A stretch of 64,000 bases of DNA from Harmothoe impar. Taxonomy: Eukaryota > Annelida > Polychaeta > Phyllodocida > Polynoidae. Both the position numbers and the translations under genes were made by a program. Shown piece by piece: positions 37,488-51,436 of the stretch. Under the pieces are notes generated by a model. The model did no database searches and had not been told where the DNA came from. It saw nothing but the letters and a program-made list of their open reading frames with translations. Each line of letters opens with the position of its first letter. Position 1 is the first letter of the stretch. The stretch lies in assembly GCA_947462335.1 (NCBI GenBank), contig OX381709.1, forward strand, positions 83,576,622 through 83,640,621, in the 5' to 3' direction.

Positions 37488-39829
37488 GACTGTGATTGTA
37501 GGTGTGGTAATGGTCGAGAATAAAGGCAAATTGTTTCAATAACCAATGAACCAATTTGATCGAAAGTGATTCAACAGTCGAATTATTAACACTGCATAGA
37601 TATTTCCAATATGCCTTTTAAAGTTGGTATCCCAACTATTGCGGTGACGAATTTCCACTTCCAGCATGGGGATAAGCATGCTGATGTTGTAAGACATATG
37701 GGAAAGTATTAAAGCTCTATGAGAACTATTTCCATACAAAAATCCTCACACAGTAGGAAAAATGAATTTTCACTGAGCAGTCAAAAATAAAGTAATTAGC
37801 ATGCCTCTCTTCTAAGCCACAAGGTGGCAGCTGTGTACAGTGTTTACAAAATATTCCCATTGCAGACCCAGTAGCTCAACTCCATTCATGAACACATCAG
37901 TGCATTGACATCTGTACAGGTGGCAGCATATCTCAGATGGTTTGCCAATGCTTTAGTTTTCTCCATGAAAGCTGTAGATCTAGATGTTATTACACACTTT
38001 ACATTAAAGCCTTTAAGACTCTTGGTAACCAGAATTAAGCACCCATTTCAGAAGAAAAGTGTACATTAAAGACTTTCAGCTAATTATTGAGAGGGGTCAA
38101 TTCTAGTCAACCCAATTGGGATACCAACTTTAAAATCATGTTGCTACTAAGTTTGACACACCATTTACAACTAGATCAATGATCCCACTCTCTATCTAAA
38201 TTATTGAAAGATAGGTTCCGAGTTGCATGATATAGATATTAATGTTACACATGTATGTCATGCTTTTTATAGTCTATATCGTTCCCTAACATTATGCTTA
38301 AAGCATGGTGTATTAAGGGCAATCGTTCAGGTTACAAAGACTAATTATAAAAAGCTGTATTAAGTGATCAAGCAGCTTAAGGCTGTTAAATCCACCCTAC
38401 ATATTTCATTCTGAATAAGACATAAGAGGCATCTGCTGTTTTAATTTTTTTCTCATTAATGTCCCTGTAGGATGTATCAATAAGCTGACAAGCTAAAGAC
38501 TCTGCCCCTTACTTATATATACAATCTGACAGAGGATTGGGAGTGTTGCACGAAAATATTACTGACAAGAATCAACTAACTCATTGAGTGATTCCATGGA
38601 CCGAACATGCTAGTTTTTTTATGTAATGAACTTGTTTTACAATAAACTAAGGTAAACACACTTTCCTTGTTTTCACAGTAATATGCTTTTTTGAATGTTT
38701 GTGTTATGGGAGTCACTGCAATGTCACTGCAATGAAAGCTATCATATTCTCTACTCATCAAGCAACATGTTTCCCCAGTATTCAGAAAAATGAAGCCTCT
38801 TATGAAGTGGCCCTTACATCATATGTTTCATTATAAACAACAGTTCTATACAACCTACACCACAGCAGGCACCAGCCACGCTGGATTTAGTTAATCCCTG
38901 ACGATTAGCCACAGATAATGGCCGCCACTCTTAGGCTGCTGCCTCTAGCCCAGAGATTGGGTCTCTCGAACATATCCTTTTGTTTCTTCATTTATTCTCA
39001 TGATTTGTGAGTGGCAGGCTAGCTAGTGGGATATACCTTAAGGATCTGCATTGTCTTCTTGTAAGCAGAGCAGGTATTAAAGGGAGACTCCAAAAAGATT
39101 AGGGTGGGAGATTAGTGTGTCCCAAAGCAACAGCAAAAGATTACAGGCTAATCAGTTGTGTTCCTATCAAGGGGATTCAGGCTGAAATGTTTTGATGATT
39201 TTCTGGGCTCCTGCCAGGAGTCCATTAATATGAAAATCATTGCCCTGTGTTTTTTCGCTGGACCCATCAGGGATTGTTCAAAATTACATCATAAATCATA
39301 TGAAATTTTTGAGCATGCATTATTACTTGTGATTTCTTTAGTGGAAATATACCTAATGCGGATTTCTCTTAGTTGTTGGCATAAAAGGCAGTCAAGGAGT
39401 GTATGACATTGAGACACACTGTGTTTTGACATGATACTGAGTTGTAATACAGCAAGGCCTGCACAGTCAGAATTGCTTGATGGGCCTAAGGCAATAAGCA
39501 AAAGTTGTCATGGTAACAGTCTAATGGTGCTCTAAATTGACAAAGAAATAGTTATTGCAATTCTTTAGAATGGCCTAAAAAATTGAAAATCAAAATTGGA
39601 GTGGTCATATAATCTTATTCAGAAAACCCCTCTAAGTATGGATTTCAGTTGAGGAAACAAAACAAAAATACAAATGAACCCTTTGGTGCCTGCAAGAAAC
39701 TATTCTCATATGGAGTTTGAGTACAATATACCAACATTACTGGTAAATATGTGATATAGTTTTGTACTATATGCTTCCTCTGTGTTTTTTCACAACTAGA
39801 AGTCAGAGAGTGCTAGCAAGATACCCTGT

Positions 39830-40180
39830 GTATGTGGTTGTCATGATGACAACAATGAGTGATAATAGAGCAAGCCCTCTCTATGAGGTTGTCACTGCAG
39901 CATGTCAGTGAGTGATAATACAAGATATGACATACTGTCAGGGCAGGCTGTAACTCATGTGGTCTTGGTGGGGATTCCCTCTGGGCGGGGAATGCCCCAG
40001 GAGGTGTTTGAGGTTCCAGTAGCTGATGAGGTATGTCAGCTTCTTTGTACGTCTCCATCATTAAGCAGGGCTTTGTTTTATGACTGCTGTAATGGTGTCC
40101 TACACTGAAGCCTTCTAACACCTTCAGTCTAATTGGTTGTAGACAGGAGCTGTCAGCCCGCCCTGCCTCTTTACTCCTCC
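39830..40180. promoter_or_regulatory. Island G, unit D copy
   Basis: GGGGATTCCC at 39970-39979 is intact. The second site is changed to GGGGAATGCCCC. Confidence 0.55.
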
Positions 40181-41697
40181 CCCACCAGGAGTGCTTCCAT
40201 AATCCACCCCCTTCCCAAATCCCTACTCAGCATGGGATAGTAATGTCTGGTTAATCATATAGTTAAGGATCCTACATCTTATTACTGCAGTGCTATGGAC
40301 AATATAACTGCTCACAAAGGTTTTCAATGATAAGATGTTTGGTCTTGCAATAGTACTTTTCAGTTTCTTCATTTAAAAAAAAAAAAATTGAATAAGTCAA
40401 TGTCAGGGGTAATTAAATTGCTTTGGTTAAACACAGCTCACTTCAACGAACCTGCTCAGCCAATAAATGCTTTCATTGTATTGTAGTGCTATGATTGATA
40501 GGATATATTTGACCTCAGGTATCTTTTGTCAATATTTTGTGCAGTATATGTAGAGTTGCAGCACCACAGTCTCTTCGCAGTGTTACTGGGATGCCTCATG
40601 GTTCCCAGGCTACCCGTGCTGCTTTACGGGGCCCCCAGGATGGCTGACTGTAATGAGGTTAGGGCCTGGTGTGCGTGTTGGCTGTAACAGGCTGGTAAGC
40701 CGTGGCAGGACATTGCATGACAGAAAGCCTTAGAAAACAAAGCTTTTCCACTAAGAACATCCTTCAATGCTTAACTCTAGATCCTTTCTAGAGTTCATGT
40801 ACACAGTCTTTCTCAGAGCAATAGCAAGCATTATGATGCATATTGTTTTCTCCTTGTCTGCCTCTCTCTTTATAATGTGCATTCCATCTATCTCTGTCTC
40901 TGAAATAATTGCCCAGTCACTTTATTTCACCCTAAAAAAAAAGTTGCTATTTACACATGGCAGCAGAATTAAAGATCTGCAAGGTTATGTTAATGTGTTA
41001 TGATATCTCATGAGTCTATGGAATTCTCATGTCTGATCAATCATACCTACCCATACATCTAGCACACCTTTCTGCATGGGCTGTACTAATATGTTGTACT
41101 AACGCATCAAAGTGAGCCAACTATTAACATGAATGGTACACGAAGCAAACAGGAGGAAGTGAAATACTTGACTTCCCCCACTCCATTACGAGGGCAGATG
41201 GAAATGAGATAAACAGTGATTGCCGCAACTTGTATTACCATCTGTAAAAACCCTGCAAGCTGCAGAACCGCACACACAATAGGACACAAACCCCATCACC
41301 CTACCACTGTCACAGCTCCTGTTTCCTTGTTGGCTTATTGTTTCCTACCATCTCCCTTCACATTAATATGTTTTAACCGTGTAAAAATCTGATATTGTCA
41401 CAGTGCAGCAGGAGTGATGAGCAAGTGTTCCCATGAATGATTATAAATTGTCTGGTTTTATATGAATACCACCTTACAAATTGCTATGTTTACAGTTAGA
41501 ATAAGGAGCAATAATAGAGATACAAAAATGGTTATAAATCTTGATACTTCTGTAAATGAGAACCATAATGTTCACTTGGTGAAAAGTAAAACCATGAGCA
41601 TGAATTAGGATTTAACACAGGAAGTATATAAGTTGCATGAGGCCAAGGTTTAGGGATTATCCAAGGGTTGTTAAGCTTTAACCAATGCAAGGATAAA

Positions 41698-42761
41698 CCA
41701 CTCAACAAAAAGACGTTATTTAACCCTGAAAAAAACGTTCCCTCAGGGGTTGCAAAACGTTCGTTTTACGTAAAAACGTTGACTCCAAATAACGTAAATT
41801 AACGTTTTTTTACAAACGTTTGGAAGTGGAACCTTATTCCCATGTTAAATAACGTTTTTCAGAGATCAAAATAACATTTTTTAAGGGTCAAAATAACATC
41901 ATTTCTGTTAGGCAAAGGGCACCAAACCTAGTTGAAAGATAAGCATACCAGCATATATTTTTAGTTTTATTCATTTTACTCATATTTTTTATTTTGTGTG
42001 ACGGGATAAGACTTTGTTCTGAGGGTGTAATAGTAAAGCATCTATCCACCTGTCTTTCCTAACCCTACATTCATGATTCAAAGTTCTTTACTACCTTCAG
42101 TAGGTATACAGAAAGAAACTCTTGGTATTACAAATGCCCATTTGAATTGGGGTGACTATATATTTCTTAAATACCCACTAAATGGGTGTTTACAGGTATA
42201 TTTCCATCCTAGACTGCATAGATACCGTTCAACTTGCTGCTAGTCTATGGAAATTGATTTATGTGAAATATTGCAAAAACATTGATTAGGATAAGTAGGG
42301 ATAATTTTCATTGTGTTCCTTTTTATATAAGATAATGTCGTGAAGCACCAGCAAAATACCATCTAAGGGATAGTGCTGCCTCCTGGTTGCAGATACTGGC
42401 ATCATATAAACGTTAATTAACATAAAAATAACGTTTTTTATACAAACGTTTTTTGGCCAAACCATGTGGAAACATTCAACAATATATTGGATACAAATGT
42501 TTTGCTCTAAGCCATATAGAAACGTTCAGAAACGTTTTAAATAGCAACGTTTTTATCTAAACTCTGTAGAAACATCATATAACGTAATAGAACGAAACGT
42601 TTCCCTCTAAACCATTTAGAAAGGTTAAATAAAGTTCTAAATTGCAACATTTGTATTATGAACCGTATAGAAAAGTTTAAACAACGTTTTTAGAGAAACG
42701 TTCTCCTGCAAACCATGTAGAAACGTTGGCAAATGTTAAATAACGTTTTTTGTTGAGTGGG
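41698..42761. mobile_element. AACGTT-related element with CCCACTCAAC ends
   Basis: Reverse-complement sister of 21208-22275 along its length, ending TTTTTTGTTGAGTGGG. The first base of the left end appears mutated. AA flanks fit a 2-bp duplication. Confidence 0.85.
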
Positions 42762-43219
42762 AACAAAGTTAATTTTTACTGAATCAGGGAGGTCTTTTAT
42801 AACTAAAACTGGAATTTATTTCTCTCAAGTAGATTCAGAAGCCAGCTGAATGCAATCATTTAACCTTTTAGGCTTCATGTTTATGTGTTTGCAAACTGCC
42901 CGTTTGGAAGTGAATCACCCTGTTTACAGTGTAAGAAAGGCATGATGCATGGATGAGGCAATATAAAGGGACGACAGAGCATTATCCTGCCCTTAAATAA
43001 GAATTACCAGCACAGCAGAAGATTGCAAATATCTGGGACTCTTCTATATACAAGATATAATCCATGAACTTTGGAAGCCGGTTTTGCCATAAAGCAACCA
43101 AAAAAGCCCAGACCTGTACCAGCTGACAGGCAGGCCGGAACATCTTGCTGTCTTTTGTCTGCCAGACACCTTGCCTGGGGCTGATCTCTGCTACAGGCCT
43201 CTCAGCTGCAAGATAAGCT

Positions 43220-44540
43220 GGTCAGACTGTTAATATTGTGAATAAAAAAAGACTGTAGGATCTGGCTGATAAATTTGCATTCTCATTAAGCTATAACCAA
43301 GAACCAACCCCCCCCCCCCCCTCCAATAGATGATGAGGGTTAAAATATATATCAGATCTGATCCTGAGGATGGGTATCTCTTTTTTTTTTGAGGAACGGC
43401 AAAACTTTTTTATATTATGAAATACATGCGTAGCAATATATAATTATTTCATGGAGCCCCCTCTATGTCGACTGTTTTGGGGAATGGAGGAATTTAGTTT
43501 GTGCCTTTGCAACATTAAATCATTGTGATCTAACTAAAGTGATTTCACGCTTAGAGAAAAATCCACTTAAGAGGAACTCATAGGTTATCATAATTATAAA
43601 TCATAAAACCTAACGGTTTTTCCCTTCTTATAAAATATATTTTTTTATACATATTTTCCCTATTTGTACTTTAGATACCACTGTTGAAGTCAGAAGGACC
43701 TGAAAATCAACCCATACACTGTTTAAGTGGGGATGAGTGTCCTTTCTTTCATTTTTGTCCTAATTATTTATTGACGGTTAAAATGTAATTAAATGTTTCC
43801 TTTAAGTTCTTATATATTCTAGCCTTACCTGTTGGTCTACGGTATGAAATATCTGGGATCATGCTGAAAAGTTGACTACATGATCCTCAATGCTAAATTT
43901 GAAAAATGTAAAAGAACAACAACGAGGAACTCATGTATAAATCTTTATTTGGACAAATAAATGATATTAAACCAAAAAAGAGTATGAGAAGGTGAGGAGG
44001 AATTGCATCACATAATGGAAAATCCGGCAAAAGGCCTATATATTACGCGGATCTGGGCGGGACGGGGTGTGGGCCTGTACAGAAAATAGGATCCATCATT
44101 ATTGAAGGATTGGGATTAGAGTGGGAGGAATGCACTTATAAATATAGAGGCACTGCATGGTAGGCGGTGAGAGAGGCATTTCACACTGACTACAGAATGA
44201 ATATTTCCAAGGTGCGCTGTCTAATTAACTAACGCCAAATTCATGTCATAAAAGACAAACACACATTCTTGATGAGACCTTATTATTTCTCTCAAGTAAA
44301 CACTGTTGTGAGCAATTGCTTTATCTTAGAAACAGTAAAAAGACATATGTTCCATAGTTCCATTAACTTGCAAGTAGTAAGGGAGTATTTCACTTATATC
44401 AGTCGACCTAGCTTCAATGGTCCAATGAATGTTCACACTGTTAAACTTATAGACGAATGTCGTCGAATCAACATAATCTAAGCCAATTCTGTGAGGAGAA
44501 TACTCCCTTAAGGGAGTGTTTTTCAGGAGGAGCGGAAATA
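43220..44540. other. Inversion junction with TATA-like promoter candidate
   Basis: Unit D ends in island H, and unit E starts in opposite orientation within island G, so H, E and F are missing from unit E. The spacer holds C and T runs (43307-43322, 43380-43392), a GC-rich patch (44050-44080) and CTTATAAATATAGAGG near 44134, a plausible TATA box. A 70-codon frame follows at 44269-44481 with no recognised domain. A promoter is only a suggestion. Confidence 0.4.
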
Positions 44541-44860
44541 TAATTACTCATGGTAGGGGAGGAGTAAAGAGGCAAGGTGGGCTGACAGCTCCTGTCTACA
44601 AGACTGAAGGTGTTAGGAGACTTCATTGTAGGGCACCATTACAGCAGTCATAAAACAAAGCCCTGCTTAATGATGGAGACGTACAAATAAGCTGACATAC
44701 CTCATCAGCTACTGGAACCTCAGACACCTCCTGGGGCATCCCCCGCCCAGAGGGAATCCCCACCCAGACCACATGAGTTACAGCCCGCCCTGACAGTGTG
44801 TCATATGTTGTATTATCACTCACGGACATGCTGCAGTAACAGACACATACACAGGGTGTC
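44540..44860. promoter_or_regulatory. Island G, unit E copy
   Basis: The kappa-B-type site reads GGGAATCCCC at 44752-44761 on the plus strand, the exact reverse complement of the other orientation. Confidence 0.55.
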
Positions 44861-44994
44861 TTGATAACAGTCTCTAACACCCTGTTGTGAAAAACACACA
44901 GAGAAAGCTGTAGTAAAAAACTATATCATATATTTACCAGTAACGTTAGTATATTGTACTCACTAGAAAGGTTTCTAGCAGGCCCCAACGAGTT

Positions 44995-45128
44995 CCCAGC
45001 TAACAAAAAACTTTATTTTACTCTTAAAACTGTATATAACGTTATGCCATAGTGAGGAGCCTTAGAGAAAAGTTATATAACGTTAAATAATGTTACAAAA
45101 TGTTCTATTACGTTTTTTGTTTACTGGG
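44995..45128. mobile_element. AACGTT-family short element (134 bp)
   Basis: CCCAGCTAAC to GTTTACTGGG with TT on both sides; a small internal deletion relative to the 147-bp form. Confidence 0.9.
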
Positions 45129-46781
45129 TTATGCTTGTTAAAATCCATACTTTGAATGGTTTTCTAAATAAGAAAAAATGGCCACTCCAATTTTGATTTC
45201 TTATTTTCTTAGACCTATCCAGCATTGCTGACTTTGGAGGGCTTGCTGTATAACAACTCAGTGTCACTGCGTTAAAACCAGCATATATACAGTGTATTAA
45301 AATGTCAACATCAGTGAACTGTTTTTCAAGACAACAACTTAGAGAAATCCACATCATGTATATGTCCACTGAAGATATCAGAAATAATAATACATGCTCA
45401 CAAATTTCATCTGATTGATAAGAGAAATTTGACCAATTCCTGATGAGTCCAGTGAAAAATAACGAGGCAGTTTTTCTCATATAAATGGATTCATGGCTGG
45501 AGTCCAGAAAATCATCACATCATTTCAGGCTGAATCCCCTCGATAGGAAAACAACTAATTAACCTGTAATCTTTTGCTGCCGCTTTGGGACACCCTAATC
45601 TCCTACCGTAATCTTTTTGGAGTCTTCCCTTTAAGACCTCCTCCCCCTTAAAGACGACAATGCTGATCTCTGAGGTATATCCCACTAGCTGACTTGTCAT
45701 TCCTAAATCATGAGAATAAATGAGGAAACTAAAGGATATGTCCAAGTGACGCCATCTTTGGGCTAGAGGCAGCAGCCTTAGAGTGGCGGCCATTATCTGT
45801 GGCTAATCCTCAGGGATTAACTAATCCAGCGCGGCTGATGCCTGCTGTGGTGTGGGTTGTATAGAACTGTTGTTTATAATGGAAAAGATGATGTGAGAGC
45901 TGCTTTACAAGATGCGTCATTTTTACCAGGGAAACATGTTGCACTAGCTAAGTGAGTAAAGTATGGTATAGCTGTCACATGGTAGCAATCATCTCATATC
46001 CATACATCAGGACAAAAAAGACAAGACAGGCCTAAAAAATAACTAACTTAACTTCTCGGATACATAAGCTATAATAGCGTGGTGAGTAAAGCAGGTGATG
46101 TCTGTCTGGTTGTTGCTTTAGCCAATTGGGCAAAGACATCAAAGATGTTGATTAATAAGTTCATGTGCTGAAGGTCTGTCTATGTAAATCAGCCCAGGAA
46201 AACAGATAAGCCTTTTGAAAGATGGCTACTTTGATGCATTTGTCAACCTTAAAATGGATTTTGATTATCCATATAGGTCAGGGAAAGAAAGAAAACCAGC
46301 TACAACGGGGACAAAAGGGACACTTAAGATTTGTCAGCTATTCACTGTTACAGCCAAGAAGTACTTAAATGCAATGAATGTCTCATAAAAGTCTTACTAT
46401 GTAAGGTCAGGGTTGGTTATTCCTATTGATATATATATACATGTCAGTAACAACCTTGTGCACACTGCCCACCCCGGTCCAGAGAGTATGGAAGTCTTTA
46501 GCTTGTCAGCATATTAATTCATCCTACAGGGACATTGATGAGATAAATGAATGAAGGAGACATCTCTCACAGCTCATTCAGAGTGAAATATGTAGGGTGG
46601 ATTTAACTGCTTTAAGCTGCTTGATCACTTAATACAGCTATTTATAATCAGTCTTCGTAGCCTGATTGATGTTTTTAAATACATTGGATTACATTTTCTT
46701 GCTAGGGAACAACTTATGGTTAAAAAAGTACATATAAATATGTGAGATGAATATCTATAGCATACAATGAAACAGACTCCT

Positions 46782-47625
46782 CCAGGGGTATGTTACATAA
46801 AGAATGAACGGGTACGAAAAGTGACATAACTACAGTTTAGTGTTGCTAGGCTGTAAATGATGTTACCCATTAATTAATGGTACCCTTTAGGGAAAAAGGG
46901 TATGATTTGTCTTTTCTATACACAATTGTGCAGTGACACCATACCCACAAGAAGGTGGTCTTAAATAATTATTTGTACCCTTTAATATAAATATATATTG
47001 TTTCACAAGTCAAAGTTATATGTGTGTCACGCACTTGTTTAACTTTTTTAAAACCATATACCACCCTTTTTTAAACTAAATTTGAATAACTATATACAAA
47101 TAAAGGTTTGCATATAAGTATTTAGTGAAATTTATAAACATATTATATTTTTTAGAGGAAAATTTTGAACCGAAATTGGTGCCCGTACAGCCATGCCCAC
47201 TGGTTAAATGGTATGGCACTGTTAGTGACCACAGATATCTTATTATATTTGTTATATGGGGTCTCATATTATTTTCATTGACAAATTCGTGCCCGTTAAT
47301 TATTCACTAATATGATATTTTCTTTGTTGTGTGGAACCTTTCCTATTTAGTTGATGTATGTTTATCAACAACTTGTGACGTAGTACACTAAAATGTGCAC
47401 TTTACCATGTACCCTGCCCATTTTGGACACATTCTGGGCATAAATTAACGGGTACAAATTAGTGGCCACCAATATTAACGGCTACCTACTTCTTGACTGG
47501 CGGTTAATAGTTTTATTCACTCTGCAACACTTCAATTTCTTACCCGTTCCCGTACCCTCTAAAACTTACCCGTTATTTCTTATATCACCCTACTAGAGGA
47601 TACACATTATGTAACAGACCCCAGG
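46782..47625. mobile_element. 844-bp element with 19-bp inverted ends
   Basis: Left end CCAGGGGTATGTTACATAA; the right end reversed is CCTGGGGTCTGTTACATAA (17 of 19 match). The interior repeats ACGGGTAC/GTACCCGT words and has no transposase frame. The target duplication is not clear. It interrupts unit E next to island O. Confidence 0.7.
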
Positions 47626-49654
47626 TGCCTCCCAATAGCCACATCTGCTAGCATCTAAGTCCACCAACCATTTAAGAAATATGCTGTGCTTAAAAGTGCC
47701 ATGTCTTTTCTACATAATGTAATGATGTATGAATGAATGTAGCCCTGGCAAATACCTAACTAGTGCTTCAAACATAATTATATAGATATATGCTGAACCT
47801 ATTGGGTTGAAACACTCTAAAATGGTTGGCATGATGTGCCAATGGACGATCTCATGGCGAACTACTTCAGAAATGCAAATGCTGGATGTTAGCTAAATGA
47901 CTCTCAAAGTTCCTGCCAAGCACCCTCCATGTGTTCACTATACAGGGGTGTTGGAATGTATCCAAGGCTGGGTGGAGAAGTGGTCATACTTCAGTACACC
48001 ATACAATAGTATAGTGTGTCATAGCTTAGGCCGAGAGAGTAAATTGTCTGTGCAATTAGAGCTCAATTCTAATGACAGAACAAATCCTTTGTTGCAAAGA
48101 AATTAATGTCTTTTTGGCATTAATTTACAGTGTAAGAAACATGATTAAAATGTAAACCTGTATTTAAAAAAGGATTTGGCCCCATGATATGTAATGCAGC
48201 TGTTCCTTGTGATGTTCCAGAATCTGATTTATCGGTAGTTATCCTGCCTAATGGCACTCAGAACATTTGGCTCTGGACATTTCTGGAAAGTAATATTACA
48301 CAAAATAGACATGAAACATTCTCAAGAATTATGAATAATTACTTTTGGAAAATAGAAAACCTGTTTTCCTAGATGACATTTGAATGCTCACAGAGTTTTT
48401 ACTTAGAAAATGTTTGGTAACATTGAACCTTCTCTGGTCAGTTCTGGGCACCTTACTAAAAGGGATCACAATCAAACATGTCTCAAGATGTTAACAGTGG
48501 GTTGCCTGAAATTCTGGATGAATCAATTCAAAGGTGGTGCCATGTAACTTTCCACAACTATATCTGTTCATCTGGCCTATAGACATGACTGAAGAGTGGC
48601 AGAAAGTGAGGCACTATGTTAGCTGTCATGCAATACAATGTAAGAGGTTGTAAGTAGGCCTGAAGCCCTACACCCTCCTGCCTGCCAAGGCTTTGTCTCG
48701 TGGTGATGAGTGCTGGGAGCGGTACAACACAGTAGAGGGGGTATGTGCAGGGGGTGAAGGGGGAAGGGGGACCTGCAATAGACACAGGCACTTTTGCAGG
48801 GAGTAACAGTGGAGCAAGGAGGGGAAGAAGAGAAGAGAAGGGTTGAGTACAGCAGGAGAGTGGATGGAGTAGGAAGAAGCATAACGAGAGCTCTTATAAG
48901 TAGGCTGCCAATTGAATGAAGATCTTTATCATGTGTGAAGGCTTGTGAATATCTACATTAAAAGTTTTATATTGAAGCAGAGAAAAAACATTTGTTTCGA
49001 TGATTTGTGCTAAGGATAAATGAACATGTTCCAAAAGTCTCTTTAGCAATGGGATACCATGGGAAGGGAGCTATGCAGTCTTTATGGAAATAGGAACAAA
49101 ATGCCTCTCCAGACAGGGGCATTAGGTATCATAACTCACCACTTAGAACCTCTATTGTTGCTACCCCCTTGCCATCTCCTCTCCCTCTGGCTCCTACCAT
49201 CTATCCCATTATTTAGGCTGCCCTGTGTCTACAGTGGCATAGTGCATAGCAGCACTAGCTCTCACCTGTATGCCACAAACACCATACACCATAAACCATA
49301 TATAGGCAAGGCAATAACATAAATTTGGTTATAAAACATTGAAATAATACACAGCAAGAAATTCAAAAACACTTATATTACTAGGGTACCCTCTTCTAGT
49401 ATTTACAATCTACATGATGATCTGAAGACATTGCATAGATTTACCTAGCCTTCCCAGCTAACAAAAAACGTTTTCCTAACGGTTGGAAAACGTTTGCAGG
49501 AGGTTTGCCAACGTTTTGGAAAAACGTTTATAAAACGTTAAAACGTTGACACAAAAAAACGTTTTATAAACGTTTGCAAAAGGTTTGAAAAAAACGTTTG
49601 CAAAAGGTTTGTTTACAAACCTTTGCAGACGACTTTGGATGACAACCTAAAAGC

Positions 49655-49722
49655 CAGGATGAGAATTAAACCCATGACCTATAGATTGGGAGTCCCGGGC
49701 TCTCCTTCATGGGCTAACGAGT
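49655..49722 (-). pseudogene. tRNA-derived pseudogene (Lys/Met-like)
   Basis: On the minus strand CGTTAGCCCATGAAGGAGAGC resembles a Lys-type A box and GGGTTTAATTCTC a decayed B box. Nearly the same cassette as 51177-51245 in inverse orientation. Confidence 0.5.
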
Positions 49723-49936
49723 CTGAGTGCTAAGGGGAACATAATTGTAATGCTAAATGCTACTCGGAAACTAGAAGGAAATCCAGCTTCCAATATAATG
49801 TATGAGTTTTGTATTCTGAGTGAAGAGAGCATTCGTGTTGGCTATGAATTACAAATGAGTGAAAGATGGTTTTATAATCATATCAGAGGAAAAGATGTAG
49901 GCAATATTGCCTTTGTCTACAGGTAGACTACCTATG

Positions 49937-50046
49937 AGGGACCTTTAGCAACCACATAAAAGCTCAATAAACGCAGACGTAGTCTATCCGTTTAGCACTA
50001 CTACGTCTGCGTTAAATGAACTACGCTGGGTTTGCTAAAGGTCCCT
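49937..50046. mobile_element. Hairpin MITE (AGGGACCTTTAGC family)
   Basis: About 110 bp, almost entirely self-complementary, with CGCAGACGTAG in the left arm and CTACGTCTGCG in the right. Confidence 0.9.
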
Positions 50047-50470
50047 ACTATACTGTTTTGGGCACGATTATGACTTTCTGTTTCCAATGCTCTATAACAA
50101 CATAGAGATGAATTCAAGATTCATTTTTAGTGCTTAAGAGTAATTCCATGTAGGCATACCCCTGTCGTCTCATATAAGGACTCCCCAGCTAACAAAAAAC
50201 GTTTCTAGAACGTTTTAAAACGTTTGTTTTTGGTTTGGAAACAAACGTTTGTATTACAACGTTTTAAAACGTTTGTATATGGTTTGGAAACAAACGTTTG
50301 TGTTAGAATCTTTTAAAACAATGGACGTTACTCCTTAAATACCAGGCTGTGTCTTATGAACTTGGGCCAATGTCAATGTCTCTGACTGGGTGCCATCTCT
50401 GACCGGCCTGAATAAAAACGGTTTATTTAGGGCAGATGATGATGAAAATTAATTTTTTTGAGAAAAGGTT

Positions 50471-50542
50471 ATGGCACCTTCGGGGATAGAACTCCTGATC
50501 CTCTGATTGCAAAGCAGGCTTCATAACCACTACACTACAGAT
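50471..50542 (-). pseudogene. tRNA-derived pseudogene (Val/Glu-type A box)
   Basis: Same cassette as 3852-3924, with GTAGTGTAGTGGTTATGA on the minus strand. Confidence 0.55.
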
Positions 50543-50965
50543 TCTGGTGGAGATCTGAAGAACTGGTGTGCTATTATTCCATACCAGCAGCTCTGCTGCC
50601 GGCGATAGTGGCACGGGTAGCCCATAGAAGCGGCCCCTCTCGATATCTGACTGGAGCGGGGCTGCTTCTATGGCGCGGGAAATTCATGCAGACAGCGTTC
50701 GTCTGACCTAGTAAACTGCACTGTGGGAATGCCTTAGCCTATCGAAAATAGGCTCGGTAGTGTCGTGAAAAATTGTTCTCCTAGCAGATGTTTGGTCTCT
50801 TGTTTTCTACAGTTGAACCCAGAAAGTAGGATGGCGAGTGAACAGACAAAATGCATTCTTGTGGATGCTCCCGATTTCCATGTTGTTGTTTAACAATTCT
50901 TATTGACATCTATGCCATGAGAGGTCCCCGAGAGGGCTAGCTACATAGTACCTGGGACTACATAC

Positions 50966-51077
50966 TAGGGACCTTTAGCAACCACGTAAAAGCTCAATAA
51001 ACGCAGACGTGGCAGTGCTGAAGGCATATGGTACGTCTGCGTTTAATGAGCTACGTCGGGTTTGCTAAAGGTCCCTA
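50966..51077. mobile_element. Hairpin MITE (TAGGGACCTTTAGC family)
   Basis: 112 bp, near-perfect hairpin, inserted in the phrase TAGTACCTGGGAC that is present on both sides. Confidence 0.9.
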
Positions 51078-51176
51078 GTACCTGGGACCATAGTGGGAGG
51101 CCGTTGCTTTAATGGGCTATGCTCTTATTGTCTTGATAATAATCCCTTCAGGCTTATATGGTGCCTCAGCCATTAG

Positions 51177-51245
51177 CCTCGTTAGCTCATGAAGGAGAGC
51201 CTGGGACACCCAATCTATAGATCCTGGGTTCGGTTCTCAGCCTGG
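51177..51245 (+). pseudogene. tRNA-derived pseudogene (Lys/Met-like)
   Basis: CGTTAGCTCATGAAGGAGAGC as A-box region and GGGTTCGGTTCTC as B box. Confidence 0.55.
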
Positions 51246-51436
51246 CTTTTTGCAAACCTTTTTGCAAACCTTTTTGCAAACCTTTTCCAAACGTTTATAA
51301 ACGTTTTAAAACGTTCTAACACAAACGTTTGTTTCTGTCAACGTTTTAACGTTTTATAAACGTTTTTTGCAAACGTTTGTAAACCTCCAGCAAACGTTTT
51401 CCAACCGTTAGGAAAACGTTTTTTTGTTAGCTGGGT

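Larger units (their letters stand above)
33400..43220 (+). repeat. Segmental unit D
   Basis: Islands: Q 33478, D 34361, C 34980, I 35495, N 36610, O 38340 (degraded), P 38815, G 39830, F 40578, E 41190, H 43120. It ends near the inversion junction. Confidence 0.85.
50184..51435. mobile_element. AACGTT-family long element, nested
   Basis: CCCAGCTAAC to GTTAGCTGGG with TC on both sides. Arms and interior match the element at 3576-4517, including the Val/Glu-type tRNA-like cassette and the phrase CTACATAGTACCTGGGAC. Confidence 0.85.

Noticed and set aside
44269..44481. 70-codon frame downstream of a TATA-like box
   Set aside because: No domain, no second copy and AT-rich sequence; a gene call is not supported.
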